Assembly: GCA_011009095.1 (NCBI GenBank)
Contig: VTPC01006056.1
Location: 8,381 to 72,380 of the forward strand
Direction of reading: 5' to 3'
Length of the DNA: 64,000 nt
Source of the DNA: Ignelater luminosus
Lineage: Eukaryota; Arthropoda; Insecta; Coleoptera; Elateridae
The first letter of the stretch is position 1, and each line of letters starts with the position of its first letter. Made by a program: the position numbers and the translations under genes. The notes beneath the pieces are model-generated. The model did not search any database, was not told the DNA's origin, and saw only the letters and a list, made by a program, of their open reading frames with translations. Shown here one piece after another: positions 50,501 through 62,348 of this stretch.

Positions 50501-53500
50501 AAGGCCTTTTGATTTCTCCTAGCAAAGTAAAATTGAACCAGCAAACATTTTCTGTATTGGTAGCTTTTTTCATAATAATTATTATTACAAATAAAATTAG
50601 TATTAGAACATCAAAAATACAACTGCAAATTATAAAACAAATATCAATTAATTTAATTCTGACTGAAGATACGGCATGAGAACCTTTATGATCTGTAATC
50701 TTTTACATTACTTACCAGGATGGCAAGGATTATATTCGCATCCGCTGCGTTTTACACACTGTTCCCCATTTCCTTCATATCCAGAGGGACAAGAACCGCA
50801 TTCGTAACCATTTTCTGTATCTCTGCATGGTACCCCTGGGTAACAAGGCCGATCTCTACATGTTCTGACTCGCTGGCAATCATAACCGTTCCCTATATGT
50901 CCATAAGGACAAGGTCCACATTTTGGTCCTGATACTGTATCTTGGCATTGTACTCCTGGATAGCAATTAGGTGGATGAGTAGCACAAGAAGGTGATCGAA
51001 CTATTTCTTGTTTTTGGCAAATATCACAGCTTTCTAAAATCTGACGCAATCTGTCAATTACGTTGTGTTGCTCTCGTACTGTATGTGTCAGTGTGTTTAC
51101 AGCTTTTATAAGAGCGTTTAAAGCATCTAATATACTATCTGAAAAAAAAACACAAATAGATAAATGATAAATTAATGATAAATAGATGTACTTACTTGTG
51201 CTAAGATCCGCGACACTGGGAATATCACCTCTGTAAGGGTAATCTTCAGATTGGATTGCTTGAACATTTGGGTCATTTTCTAAACTGTTGTCATCAAGAA
51301 CATCGTCGAAACTTGGATTAAGATTTGGTTCTGTAGGTAAAGATGATGTTGGGCAATTGCTTCTACTTAAAACTTTTCTTAGGCTTTGTTTACCATAAAC
51401 TTCCATTGTATATTTTCTTTCCCTAAACTACAAAAAAAGAATTTTTAATGCTCATCACCCCAATCTCAAATAAAAAAATTAAAAGGCGTGTATGATCACA
51501 AACATTTGATTCTATAATACAAAATAACTTGACCTGCATTATCATATCGACCAAAATGAGAAGCAAAAAAAGAAAAAATCTTGCAACAAATATCTAGTTA
51601 GAATCTTCAAATTTTATTTTGATCTAATACCTTTTGGTTAAAGAAACTACTAATAATGTTGATAATATTCAGATAATTGTTCATGTATTATCGTCGGTTT
51701 TAGAAGTGCATGGTTTTTACAAATCATTTGCAACACTCGTTGATATACCATCAAAAGCTATTAAGTTTTCCACAAACACTAAACGTATCATTTGATTAGG
51801 TCTCAGAATGCTAAAATTGATGCCTTTCTAGTTTAAAGTTACTGATTTCAAACAAAGAAACGACGAAGATTAATACACATTCTCTTTTCTAACTTATACA
51901 GCCCGAGATTCGTCAAATCAAGTTTCTCCGCTTGTAATCAATATCAAACATTCAAAATGATCACTTTTAAATTGAAGTCAAAGATCGCAGTGCTGAATGA
52001 CATACAACTAAGGTAATCACTTATTCAGAACTGAATATAAATCTTTAAGCAATAGAATCCTGGAGAAAAAGAAGGATAAAGGCTTTCATAATACTGTAAG
52101 TATTTTTTGTTGCATGAATAATTGACGTCTGGTATTACTAAAAGATAAGTAAGAAATTCCAAACAAGACTAAGTGCCGAAAAGTTGTTAACGTCTTAAGA
52201 GCAGTTCTTTTCCAGATCTTCATAAAGCTATAGACCAGCCAGAAACAACATTATAATTTAATTAGTTAGTTTAAAAATCCGTCTTTGTAAGTAAAATTAT
52301 CTTCTCATGACTGTTATGACAGAAATATAAGAACAAGGAGTCATATGAGAATCTTGAGGGGCTGAATTTTAAGAATTGGGTATTCTTCAAGAATTAATCT
52401 TTTGGGTTTTGCTCAAATTATAAAAGGCCTAATGTGTCACTTTAAAAGAATATCTAGAGAAAAAGGTTAATTTTTTATCAAGATCTGACACTTAGTGCCT
52501 GAAAGCTCCCACAAAATTCTTGTTCGGTTGACTTTGTTTTAATACTAACCTCTTTGAGTAATAACATATTCTCAAGTTGATGATATAGTCAAGTGTGTGG
52601 TTAAGAATGTCCTTTTCTCCTCAACAATTAAAAATGTCGTTCTTGAGAAAAGCCTTTTACGTATATCTGTACCGAGTAGAAAATTTGTTTAGTTAGGGTT
52701 CAAGAAAAAGAATCTTGAAAAACAAAAGCATTTTAGGTAGTTGAAAAAAGAATTGGAGATGACAAAACGATGTGTAGCAATCTCCCATTAATTCTTTCAA
52801 TATTTTACATCCAACTTTACTTCATCACATGTTTACAATTCTCCCGTTAACTCTTCAGCACCTATGCAAAGTTGTGACCAGTACTGAATAAAAGTACTGG
52901 AAATAACCACTATCCAGTATCAAACAATTAATATTTTACTTGCAGTATAAAGTACCAGTACTTTTCAGTAGTACTTGAAATATTCAGTAAAGTACTGGAA
53001 ATCAAAACTTTTAATATCAGTATCAACTAAATACTTTTTAAATTACTTTTAGTATTAGTGACTAAATATTTAAGAGTACGTTTAAGAATTGGCAGTAGTT
53101 TCAAGTAGATTTGGCAAAGGCCATATGCTTTTAAAGGCGACAACATATGACCTGACTGTCTATGAAACTCGCAACACTCCCACATACGAAGTAGGAACAA
53201 AAAATCAATTGTTGACCTAACACTCGCTTCCCCAGCAATGCTGAACTTGATCAACAGCTGTTGTGTAGAAGAGGACAAGACAATGAGTGATCATAGATAT
53301 ATTGCTGTAAGGATAAATGCAAGTAGGTGTAGGACCCATACACCAATATCAAAAAGGTAGAGCTATTACGAAAAATATGAAGAAAAAGTAACAGCGAAAA
53401 TACTCAACAGATTGGCTACAAACACGCCAACAAACCACGTAGAACTAATTAGCTACACTAAGAAGATATGCGAAAACACATTACAAAAGAATAAACTAAG

Positions 53501-56500
53501 AAAACAAAAACCTGCCTATTGGTGGAATAAGACGATTGCGAAAGCAAGGAAAATATGTATTGCAAAGAGGTGCGAGCTGACTTGGAAAAGAAGGAGACAA
53601 GGCCAACAAGAGGAAAAATATAACAAGCAGCAAAAACAAGACCAATACCGATCTGCTAGAAAAAAACTAAAAATAGAGACTGAGCGATCGAGAGAAAATC
53701 ACTGCAAGCGCATTTGCCGTGAAATCGACTCAGATCTGTGGGGTATGGGATACAAAATAGCGATCAGACATCTAAAGACTAAGCTGCAGGGCAAGATCCC
53801 ACCGCCCAAAATGACGGCAGTATGCAATAAGTTATTCCTAAAGCATGAAGATGCTACATGGAATCGGCAAGGGAACATGGAAATGGTAGGAATCGCAACG
53901 GAAGAAGTTGAAGAAGTGGGGACAAAATAAGAAGCAAAAAGGCTGGGGAGGTCATCAAACTAATCGCCAAGGAAAAACCCCAACTACTAAGGAACGTGCT
54001 AAACAAATTGCTGGAAAGAGGCTCTTTCTATGTAGAATGGAAAGCTCATATTAATTCCAAAAAATAATAATACAGGACGAAGAACAGACATATAGGCTAC
54101 TATGTCTACTGAACGTGACAGAAAAACTGTATGAACATAGAATTAAAGCAAGGCTAGAAAAAGAACTAGAGCAGAAGGGAGACCTTTCAAACAGACAATT
54201 TGGATTTCGAAAAGGAAAATTAACAATAGACGCAAGAAGAGAAGTGTTCAATACAGCCATCACAGCTAAGACAGGAACCAGACACCCAAGAAATCTCTGT
54301 GTGCTGGTCACTGTAGACGTCAGAAATGCTTTTAACTCTGCCAAGTGGGAGAGAATTATTGCAGAACTCGAAAGGCTCGAGATTTTCCAATACTTAATAA
54401 ATTCAGTAAAAAGCTATCTATATAATCTTTGAAGACTGTGAGGGCAAAAGAGAGGACCGACAAATAAACAGTGGAGTCCCACATGGATCAGTACTGGGGC
54501 CACTTGTCTGGAACATCTTATATGATAGCGTCTTAAAAACTCCAGTACCAGAAGGAGTGTCGCTATATGCCTTCGCGGACGACCTGGTGGTAATAGTGAC
54601 CGTCAAGAAAGCGAACGAATTACAAACAAAAACAAATGGTACGCTAGAGGCAGTAAACAGATGGACGAACAACAACAAATTAGAAGTGGCCCCAGAAAAA
54701 ACGGAGGTAGTGAGTACTCTTCAGTGGAAGACGGGTGGTTGCACCAATTAGCATAAACATAAGGGATAAAAGCATTAAGAGAAAAATTAAATATCTAGGC
54801 GTGATGCTAGATAAAAACCTCAGCATGTACGACAAACCACCATCAAAGCATAGTAAGTAAATTCTTGCCTCAGTGGCACACTCCAGAATGCTATGTGCAG
54901 CACCGGTGTAGCCCAACGGAATTCAAATAGCCAAAAACTGCAGCATGCTACAGAAAGTACAAAGAAAGCTAGCCACAAAAGTGAGTGGAGCGTATCGCAT
55001 TGTATCAAGAGAATCCCTTCTAGCAATTGCAAGACTAATACTAATCCAATTACTGGTCAAAAAGCAGAAAGAACTGCACAGCTAGACCTAAACAACAGAA
55101 ACAGAAAAGAAGCCCGAACGCTGACGATGACAAAATGGCAACTGAAATGGGAGCAAAACAAAAATAAAGAAAAATGAACTAAAAAATTAATTCCCAACAT
55201 TGAAAGGTGGGTGAATCGGAAACATGACGAAATAGAGTTCTATGTAACCCAAGTACTAACAGGCCATGGCAGTTTTAATGTTTATCTGAACGCCATAAAA
55301 AGGTTGAAACAGACGAATGCAAATTCTGCAAACATAGCCCAGATGATGTAGACCATGCTATCTACGAATGCAACAAAAGGCCGAGAACTCAGTCAAATCC
55401 AAACAGACATTGAAGAACAGCTAATACCAGAAAACACCACCGGGAAAATGCTAGAAAGCAAAAACAAATGAGACCTAATATCCGGATTTCTGAAAGATGT
55501 TATGGCGACACGAATGAAGATGGAACGAGAAGCGGAAGAAATAGAAGAAATGGAAATGTAGATACCCCATAACAGTAACACGCCACAGATGCACAGATGC
55601 AACACCAGTGGGTCTTCCTGTGCACCAATGCACTTGGCAAGGGAGGAGGTTTCAGTCCTTAGGGTACTGAGACACATTCTCAGTACGACGTACGGGCGCT
55701 GCGGTATCCACGAGGATTTCCCCCTTCCCTCGAAAAAAAGGTAGTTTTAAGTAGATTTTTGTCCATAATTTGTGAACAGTAAAATAGTTTGTTTTGCTGT
55801 CTGCGGTGAAGCTGTAGCTTAAATCAAAAAGAATAATTCTGCTTATATACTTACGCTTTGGGTTTTAGCAAAAATGATTTTAATGTATATTACGATGGCA
55901 TCGAAAACGACAAAAGTTTGCTGTGATTAAGTGCGCAGCATTTAGGGACTAGAGATAGGAGCGCTGTGTTTAGAAACTATCAGCCTATCTACTCGTTCAC
56001 ATTTGGTCAAAGTCGAACCTATAAACGGCTATCAGTAGAGAGTTACCATTGCATTTTCCAAAGATATTTAAATGGCACCCGCAGGATTCATTCTACCCAG
56101 GGATATGTTTACAGAACCAGTAAAACAAACTTTTCATTTTTATATATATAGTCGTTAGAAGTGACAGAATATTAAGCCAAATCCAAGTGTAAAAATTCGT
56201 TTCTTGATAAGGAGAATAGATAAACGATTAAGTACCAGTACTTTGTAGACATAATACTGGAAATTCCTGTATCAGTACAGCAATTTTAAAATACTGAAGT
56301 AATCTACTTAAAGTATCTACATTACTGATTAAGTACAATATTTGCAGTACATTTTGGCATTGAGTACTTCAATTCCATTTACAGTACTTTTTAAGTATCT
56401 AGTAGTACTTGTTAACAATTTTAGAAAACGAGTACCAATATCAGTACTTTGTAGACATAATATTGAAAATCCCAGTACCAGTACAGCAATTTTAAAAGTA

Positions 56501-59500
56501 GTGGGAGTAAAGTACCTAAAGTACCCAAATTACTTATTGTCATTGTAATATTTGCAGTACATTCTTGTACTGAGTATCTCAACTCTGTATGTATGGCTTT
56601 TGATAAAAATTTTTTACTAATTCATATACCGCTTTTCAGAATAAGTTGATAAAGCCTGAAAAACTGAATATCTGAAGTATCCAGTATCTGGAAGGTGGGT
56701 ATTGGAATCTCAGTATTGTTACAAGAAAAGTTAGGTTTTGCATGTTTGGAATTCTACTTCATTTTCTGAAAAATTACTTGATCTGTACATTACAATTTGC
56801 ATTATTTTGTGTTTAATACTTTCCTTTTTTTATTTTCAAAGCAAACTACTTAAAATAACTGTCAACTTATTCTAATATTTATCTCCAACTTGTTTCGCTA
56901 TTTAGGAACAATAACATTTAAAAAAATAATCATTGTTTACGATTATTGTCAAAATCACCATGTCCATCGCTGAATGCAAATCTGCTCTTTTTGTCTTTAC
57001 AAAAATTAAATTTCCTAACACACTATAATAACTATTATTATTATAGAAATAGTAATCAGGCAGTCATTGTTAGTAATATCCTTATTTGTATGGTGTAAAG
57101 AAACAGGTATAAACATGAACAAAAACAAGTTAACTATTTATGAAGAAACTTTGTGTTATTTGAATATTTATTGTGCTAGTGGGCGCACGCTCATTCATAG
57201 ACGCGCGTAAAGAAAAGGAAACTAGTCTATGATTTACTCCTACTCGTAACCTTAACCACTTTCCACACTTTAATGGGATAATATAAAATGTGCTATAGAT
57301 AATAATTGATGTCTTCTGCTTGTTATATAACTTGCACGGCCAATAAATTTTATAATTTAATTTGTATATCTTTAATAAAGGAAGTTGCTTCTATTCTTGT
57401 ATTTCAAATCTTTTTTATACTGTTAAGTGTTATCAAATTAGTTATGCAACCTTTGAAGACGAAAAAGAAAGTGCACCAATTAGCGTAAAACGCCTACGAT
57501 ACACGCTTTAATGAGAAAAAGGGAAGGACAGGAAGTAATTAATTTTTCACAAACAAAAACTAGGTTTTTCTTCGATTTTTTGACCTTAGACCTATTAATG
57601 GAGAATGCGGATACGCACACGCATTATGCACCTACATGTTATGAATGAAAGAATTAACCTAAATTTATATTTGGTTAACAGTTTCAACATAATCACTACG
57701 CGTTTTTGTTAGATTAATGACTTAAAAATTGAATCGATTAATCTTTTGTTTCTCTAGTTTACATTAATACCCAGAAAATATTTTGTTTTAATTTTAGAGA
57801 TTGCATGTTGAATGTTAAATTCATCTCTTGGTGTAATTGCTTTTGTTGTGTAGATGAATCATGAACTTGTCAAAAAAACCACAAAACACACACTCACCCA
57901 CGCATCAATCCTTTCTTTTGTCTTAATGTAGTTATTAAATCAGTGATGTAAATCCTGAAAAAATAGCTTATTACATGTAGATTATAGAAGCTAAATACAT
58001 ATACACCATCCGCTTTGTTAGAATTAGTCTTTACTTGATCCAATGATACTATTAAAAAAATCATAATATGAATAGTCGATTCGATACCTAACAAATCTCA
58101 TCTGAGCCCCACAAGCAAAGTTTATGACTTTCTTAAGCTGTGGCAACAAAAGTTTTGACCTTAAGAAATAAATACTAAACTTTTTTTGTCTAACGTACCA
58201 GAGTCTGTATACCAAGATGGCGGCTCATTATCATTAAGGTCTCTGGCAAAAGCAAGTCACCAATCAGATTGCACATTATGCGACGTTTATGTCATTATTT
58301 CTGCTTTCATTCACATGTTTAATGATTGGGAACCATCAAAAACCCAGATTTGCCCTACCGAACAAAGTAGTAAAATAGTTAATGTAGGTATTGCTACGAT
58401 ACCGAGAAACTTTTATGTATCCAACCAGTAACAGAATTAAAGCCTTTGAGAATGGATTTTTCATAAGAAACTCGTTCAAGAGTAAAGGATCTCTGAATAA
58501 GTACGGTAACTAAAATTAGAACGCTCAATATATTCACAAAATTAGAAGTAACACATGGGCTGAAAAGTCCCAGGGCTAACAAAAAAAACACTGTTTTTTT
58601 TGTTCATAATTAGCTTTATTCATCAACGTAATTTCCATCAAGAACAACGCAATCATTCCAGCGCCGCTCTAACATTTCAATACCACTTTTGTAGAACGAT
58701 TTATCTTTTGCCTCAAAATAGGACTCAGTTTCAGCGATAACCTCTTCATTCGAGCGAAATTTCTTACCGGCAAGCATTTTTTTTAAGTCTGCGAACAGCC
58801 AGTAGTCGCTGGGAGCCAAATCTGGCGAATACGGTAGATGTGGGAGCAATTCAAAGTTCAATTCATGTAGTTTTGCCATTGTTTTGATTGACTTGTGACA
58901 CGGTGCGTTGTCTTGATGAAACAAAATCTTTTTCTTTGCCATATGCGGTCGTTTCTTTGCAATCTCGGCCTTCAAATGCTCCAATAACGCTACATAATAT
59001 TCACTGTTGATGGTATTTCCCTTCTCAAGATAGTCGATGAATATTACACCACGCACATCTCAAAATACCGAGGCCATAACCTTTCCAGCCGATTGTTGTG
59101 CTTTCGGTCGCTTTGGACGAGGTTCACCAGTTGCTGTCCACTCAGATGACGATCGTTTTCATTCCGGAGTGAAGTGATGGATCCATGTTTCATCCATTGT
59201 CACATATCGACGCAAAAATTCCGGTTTGTTACGTTTAAACATGGCCAAACACTGCTCAGAAACATCAACACGTTCTTGTTTTTGGTGAACAGTGAGCAAA
59301 CGCGGCACCCACTTTGAGCAGAGCTTTCTCATAGTGAAATGCTCATGCAATATAAAGCCAACACGTTCTTTTGATATCTTTACAATGTCAGCTAACTCAC
59401 GCAACTTCACTTTTCGATCATTCAAAACGATTTTGTGGATTTTTTTGATGTTTTCTGGTGTTACCGCCTCATTTGGACGTCCACTGCGTTCTGCATCATC

Positions 59501-62348
59501 GGTGTCTCTACGACCACGTTTGAAGTCAGCAAACTAACGTTTTATTGTTGTTTCTGATGGAGCGGAGTCCCCATAACACTTTTCAAGCCATTGCTTCGCT
59601 TGAACGATATTTTTTCCCATCAAGAAGCAGTGTAAAATTAAAACACGAAATTGTTTTTGATCCATTGTTTTGAAAATAACAAAAGTAGCGTCACTCTTAG
59701 CACAATAACTCACAAAATAATGAATAGAATATCATGAAATTTTAACAGCTGTCTTTTGAAGGTTAGTACTAACTGAAAAAGCGGTGAATGCAATAAAACT
59801 AGCGGCATCTATTTCTTAGGCCTGGGACTTTTCAGCCCATGTGTTATAACTATTTGGATTATTTCATATTATTATGCAACTATGTGCACCACTGAATCAA
59901 GTATTAGCGAGCTTACTAATGAATTTCACGCATGGCGTAACATTTTAAAGAACTATAACTCATTAAGAATGCATTTGTTGAGATCTAGAGAAATCTGGAG
60001 GGAGACAGATATAGAAGAACAAAGAATGAAGGAAAGGAATAAGGCTGAACGATAACCTGGAGTAAAACAACCATGAGGCAGGTAAGCTGGAAAACTGTGA
60101 TGGGCTGATAGAACAAAACTTGGAATTATGTATGTATTTATGTAAAAAATTTTGATTTACGACCATTGAGTCACTTCTTACAAACGTTAGGTGTATCTGA
60201 TAGCAACATTTTCATTGTGTGGAGTATTTAAATATCTATGGCTAAGAACCAGTCCTTACAGAGTAATCCTAATATTTGGAAAATATTGATGAATATCTGG
60301 ACCTACAATATGCCAGTGCTAACAATTTTGTAAATATGAAACTAAAGCAACGTTTTGGAAACTGCAGTATAAAATCGAACCTTTGTTGAGTTGACGAGTC
60401 ATAAATAATGGCTTCAAGAAAAAGGAGAAAAACTGTTAATTTCAGTCGTAAACTATATTAGGATATTAGTCACTGAGATAATCAGAAAAGGGAGATAGAA
60501 TGTCTATCTTTGTAGTCAAACGCTGATAGAGTCATTCACATACCAGATTAAAATCTTAAGTTTATGTTTTGAACACTAAACCTTTTCCAAGGATTCTGTA
60601 AGGATGTCTACACTTATCAAAGAACGGGCAAAATTGTTGGTAAGATCTATTGAGAAAGAAAAGTAATCGGAAGACGTTTAGTAAAGAAGGTTGATTTTAT
60701 TCTTGATTTTTGAGCATACCATAGATCAATCGCAAATAATGGTAAGATGGTAATTGTGTTGCTAAATGCAGAAACCCTTTTATGCTGCAAAACGTTGCAG
60801 AAGGTCCGAACGAAAACAATCGATACTCCTCAAATTAATGCTATAAATGTACAGCAAGATTAGAACTTGATTGTTAACTACACAGACAGTTACAGAAGTT
60901 TTGAACGAAGTTTGTAGAAACAGCAAAGGTGTAATTTAAACAGTTTGAGAATAAATTTGCAAATTAAAGAATGTTAGGGTGCAAATTTATATAAAAAATC
61001 TAAGACTCACTTTGCTGAACTACATGCTCAATCTGGAGTTGGCGTTAATGTTCAAATCTCTGTTAGGAATTATCTTAAGCAGTTCTTGTTAACAGATAAA
61101 TTACCAAATAAGATTAGAATTATCTTTTATCACTTTCAAATTACAAAACGGGTTAAATATCTTCTCGTAGATTTTTATGTGATCTTAGAATAAGAATCTG
61201 TAAAAATAAGAGAAAAGATACCTCTTTGTTCGTTAGTTCAAATGGAGATGCAATTCTTCAAAAGTCATTAGCTAGTAAAAGATCATAAATTGGATCAGAT
61301 CTCCTTATTCTCGACAGCTTTTTATCTTTTTATCAATCATGGTGTACAGGCAGAAATGAATACAATTATGCAGAAATTTTGGAGATTAGGTAAATAAATC
61401 AAAGGGTCAGATTTAGTCTAAATAAAATCTGCTTGAGTAAATAACTAAACGGTTGTGGTTTTTATTTGACTGTAGACTACAACCCCAAAAGTGCATCAAA
61501 TTCGCGAGTGACCTTCATTTGAGAGAAAAAGCTCATCAGGACTTTTGCCTATTCTTCATAATTACAACAGTAGTACTGCTGATTTCTAAGGATGTAGAAA
61601 TTAAAAATATCAGTCATTCGATATTCTAAAATTTATCTTTACGGTACTTTCTTTCAAAGTAGATAACATAATTTTAATTAAAAAAGTTTGTGATCATAAA
61701 ACACTTTAAATCTACTGTTTTCACAATACCAAAACTAAACACATTGTATCAATCTTTAAAGTGCATAGATAAGTATTAAATAAGTTTCATTATTTCAAGT
61801 AGCTATTTTAATAACATTTCATAATTTTACGCATAATGGAATTAACTTTAATTTATGCCGTACCTGCAGTTATGACTTAAGAAACTTTTAACTTACCACT
61901 TGTAATTCAGGATTTTTCATTCTGCTAAACATGTCTCTCATCGACCTTGGTGTTGCTATTTTTCCTTGAGAAACACAATTAATGTAAAGGCTGACATGTG
62001 CGTTAGGTTGTGTTTGATTTAAGAGAAGAACTAAAGAATGGATAGACAATGCTTCATCTAAAGTGTCAACTGTGAAATGTTGAGCACGTGTTCGTTCATC
62101 TTCTACAGTCTCAACAACCACTGAAAAGTTTAAGAACTCATTATGTAGTGTTACATACTTGTTTTTCTAAATCTCACCTCGTTTCGAGCGTCTATCGAGC
62201 ATAAGTACAAACTTTTGTTGCGAGTTTGGAAAGTCTACTGCAAAAAGTGTTTCTATTGAACCTCGTAGCCTTCGTTTAGGTTTAATGTGTTGTAAGGACA
62301 ATACCAATTCATCTTCCTTGATGACTTCTTCTAACTGTTTTGTAATTA
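42760..62348 (-). CDS. Tsp: Thrombospondin, nearly complete (signal-peptide exon missing)
   Basis: Secreted, calcium-binding extracellular-matrix glycoprotein of the pentameric subgroup B/COMP type; in insects it acts at muscle-tendon attachments with integrins. Exons (minus): 62348-62178, 62120-61897, 51427-51196, 51138-50716, 48942-48842, 48634-48419, 48342-48088, 44552-44445, 44385-44039, 43980-43805, 43742-43427, 43358-42937, 42875-42760 (TAA). All phases agree, giving 1,034 visible residues, close to the roughly 1,060 of the fly protein as I recall it. Domain order: laminin-G-like N domain, short linker with RGD, coiled coil, EGF modules, type 3 repeats, C-terminal lectin-like domain. 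The first visible exon begins with a split codon, so an upstream exon with the signal peptide is needed. I could not identify it in 62349-64000. One intron is 10.5 kb (51428-61896). Confidence 0.94.
45799..45998. mobile_element. Solo LTR with 5-bp target duplication
   Basis: 200 bp beginning tgtagtatacc and ending atataaca (TG...CA), flanked on both sides by ctaac (45794-45798 and 45999-46003). It contains aataaataaacc near its end, a plausible poly(A) signal. No second LTR or internal region lies nearby, so it is a solo LTR left by recombination. The retrotransposon family cannot be told. Confidence 0.75.
46214..46310. repeat. Hairpin repeat, GC-richer
   Basis: Arms gggagtaagtaatattacag (46214 on) and the inverse of tacagt...ttactttactccc (ending 46310) surround a CpG-rich loop (cggcttcgtttcgagcg). 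A smaller hairpin (gggctgtaat...attacggccc) lies at about 46133-46159. Likely part of a repeat family; no target duplication was seen. Confidence 0.5.
48088..48942 (-). CDS. Tsp: Thrombospondin EGF-like exons
   Basis: Three exons (48942-48842, 48634-48419, 48342-48088) encode Cys-rich EGF modules, including [19 protein letters not shown] and [16 protein letters not shown]. The D-I-D-E-C starts are the calcium-binding EGF signature. The last exon ends with [18 protein letters not shown] and RCRK, the junction into the type 3 repeats. The remaining EGF-type sequence is in exon 51138-50716 ([19 protein letters not shown]). Confidence 0.93.
49318..49440 (+). repeat. Polypurine (A/G) low-complexity tract
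   Basis: About 120 bp of almost pure A and G on the plus strand, in the thrombospondin intron 48943-50715. It yields a Lys/Arg/Glu-only open frame that is not a protein. It could form triplex or be a degenerated microsatellite. Confidence 0.7.
50716..51427 (-). CDS. Tsp: Thrombospondin linker and coiled-coil exons
   Basis: Exon 51427-51196 continues the N domain ([13 protein letters not shown]), passes through an acidic linker and contains YPYRGDIPS. Exon 51138-50716 starts with a heptad-like helix ([20 protein letters not shown]) followed by [10 protein letters not shown]. In pentameric thrombospondins the helix assembles five chains and the two adjacent cysteines (CDIC) lock them by disulfides. 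I chose the TTT start at 51427 because the acceptor ttttttttgtag there, and not the one at 51422, keeps phase with exon 61897. Confidence 0.9.
53113..55740 (+). mobile_element. R1-clade non-LTR retrotransposon, 5'-truncated, 2.6 kb
   Basis: Flanked by an 18-bp direct repeat, gtagtttcaagtagattt (53095-53112) and gtagttttaagtagattt (55741-55758), with one mismatch. The 3' end is a short A-run. Reading plus: the end of an AP endonuclease ([10 protein letters not shown]...MSDHRYIAV); the linker with [14 protein letters not shown] (53412-53930); RT ([25 protein letters not shown] at 54115-54432; [25 protein letters not shown] at 54557-54751); then [11 protein letters not shown] and a zinc knuckle CKFC...HAIYEC near 55320-55375. 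Frameshifts and stops separate the parts, so it is dead. Confidence 0.88.
56232..56545. repeat. Tandem repeat with a period of about 206 bp in the hAT-like element
   Basis: The stretch ctttgtagacataata occurs at 56241 and 56447 with diverged flanking sequence (agtacc...cagtacagcaattttaaaa) repeated in the same order. It is an internal duplication of the old agtact-rich element. Confidence 0.6.
56600..58550. other. Thrombospondin intron, no supported feature
   Basis: AT-rich intron sequence. A GC-richer patch at 57180-57210 (gtgggcgcacgctc...gacgcgcg) has no interpretable structure. No coding signal was found. Confidence 0.45.
58551..59844 (-). mobile_element. mariner element, 1,294 bp, TA-flanked
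   Basis: The inverted ends acacatgggctgaaaagtcc (58551 on, and inverted ending 59844) are followed by cagg/cagg and flanked by TA (58549-58550, 59845-59846). The length and single minus-strand transposase are typical of a full-size mariner. Confidence 0.93.
58616..59665 (-). pseudogene. mariner transposase with three in-frame stops
   Basis: The frame runs from ATG at 59665 ([19 protein letters not shown]) to TAA at 58616 without frameshift, about 349 codons. Motifs: an N-terminal helix-turn-helix region, then [14 protein letters not shown] (first Asp), [11 protein letters not shown] (second Asp) and [13 protein letters not shown] (third Asp), the mariner DD34D triad. Stops replace codons after TTIKR (TAG), after HHFTPE (TGA) and before DVRGV (TGA). 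All catalytic Asp residues are intact, so inactivation is recent and by point mutation only. Confidence 0.93.
59846..61896. other. Thrombospondin intron, no supported feature
   Basis: AT-rich intron sequence between the mariner and the N-domain exons. I recognised no repeats with termini, no RNA gene and no coding motif. Confidence 0.45.
61897..62348 (-). CDS. Tsp: Thrombospondin N-terminal domain exons
   Basis: Exons 62348-62178 and 62120-61897 read [36 protein letters not shown], then [20 protein letters not shown] and [19 protein letters not shown]. The layout (FAVDF...[11 protein letters not shown]...SLYINC) is that of the laminin-G-like thrombospondin N domain, which binds heparin and integrins. 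The reading frame joins exactly to 51427. Confidence 0.88.

Larger units (their letters stand above)
52867..56587. mobile_element. Old hAT-like repeat split by a retrotransposon
   Basis: The left end (caaagttgtgaccagtactg) and the inverted right end (cagagttgagatactcagta) are degenerate copies of each other and resemble the CAG-GYTG-type ends of hAT elements. The interior on both sides is dense in agtact/aagtacc motifs. Removing the nested R1-clade insertion leaves about 1.1 kb. The 8-bp flanks (cacctatg and tatgtatg) match only partly, so age or misplacement of the left end is possible. Confidence 0.55.

Noticed and set aside
51422-51427. Acceptor at tttag just inside the thrombospondin exon start
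   Set aside because: Its phase does not match the upstream exon ending at 61897. The acceptor five bases further upstream does, and has the stronger T-tract.
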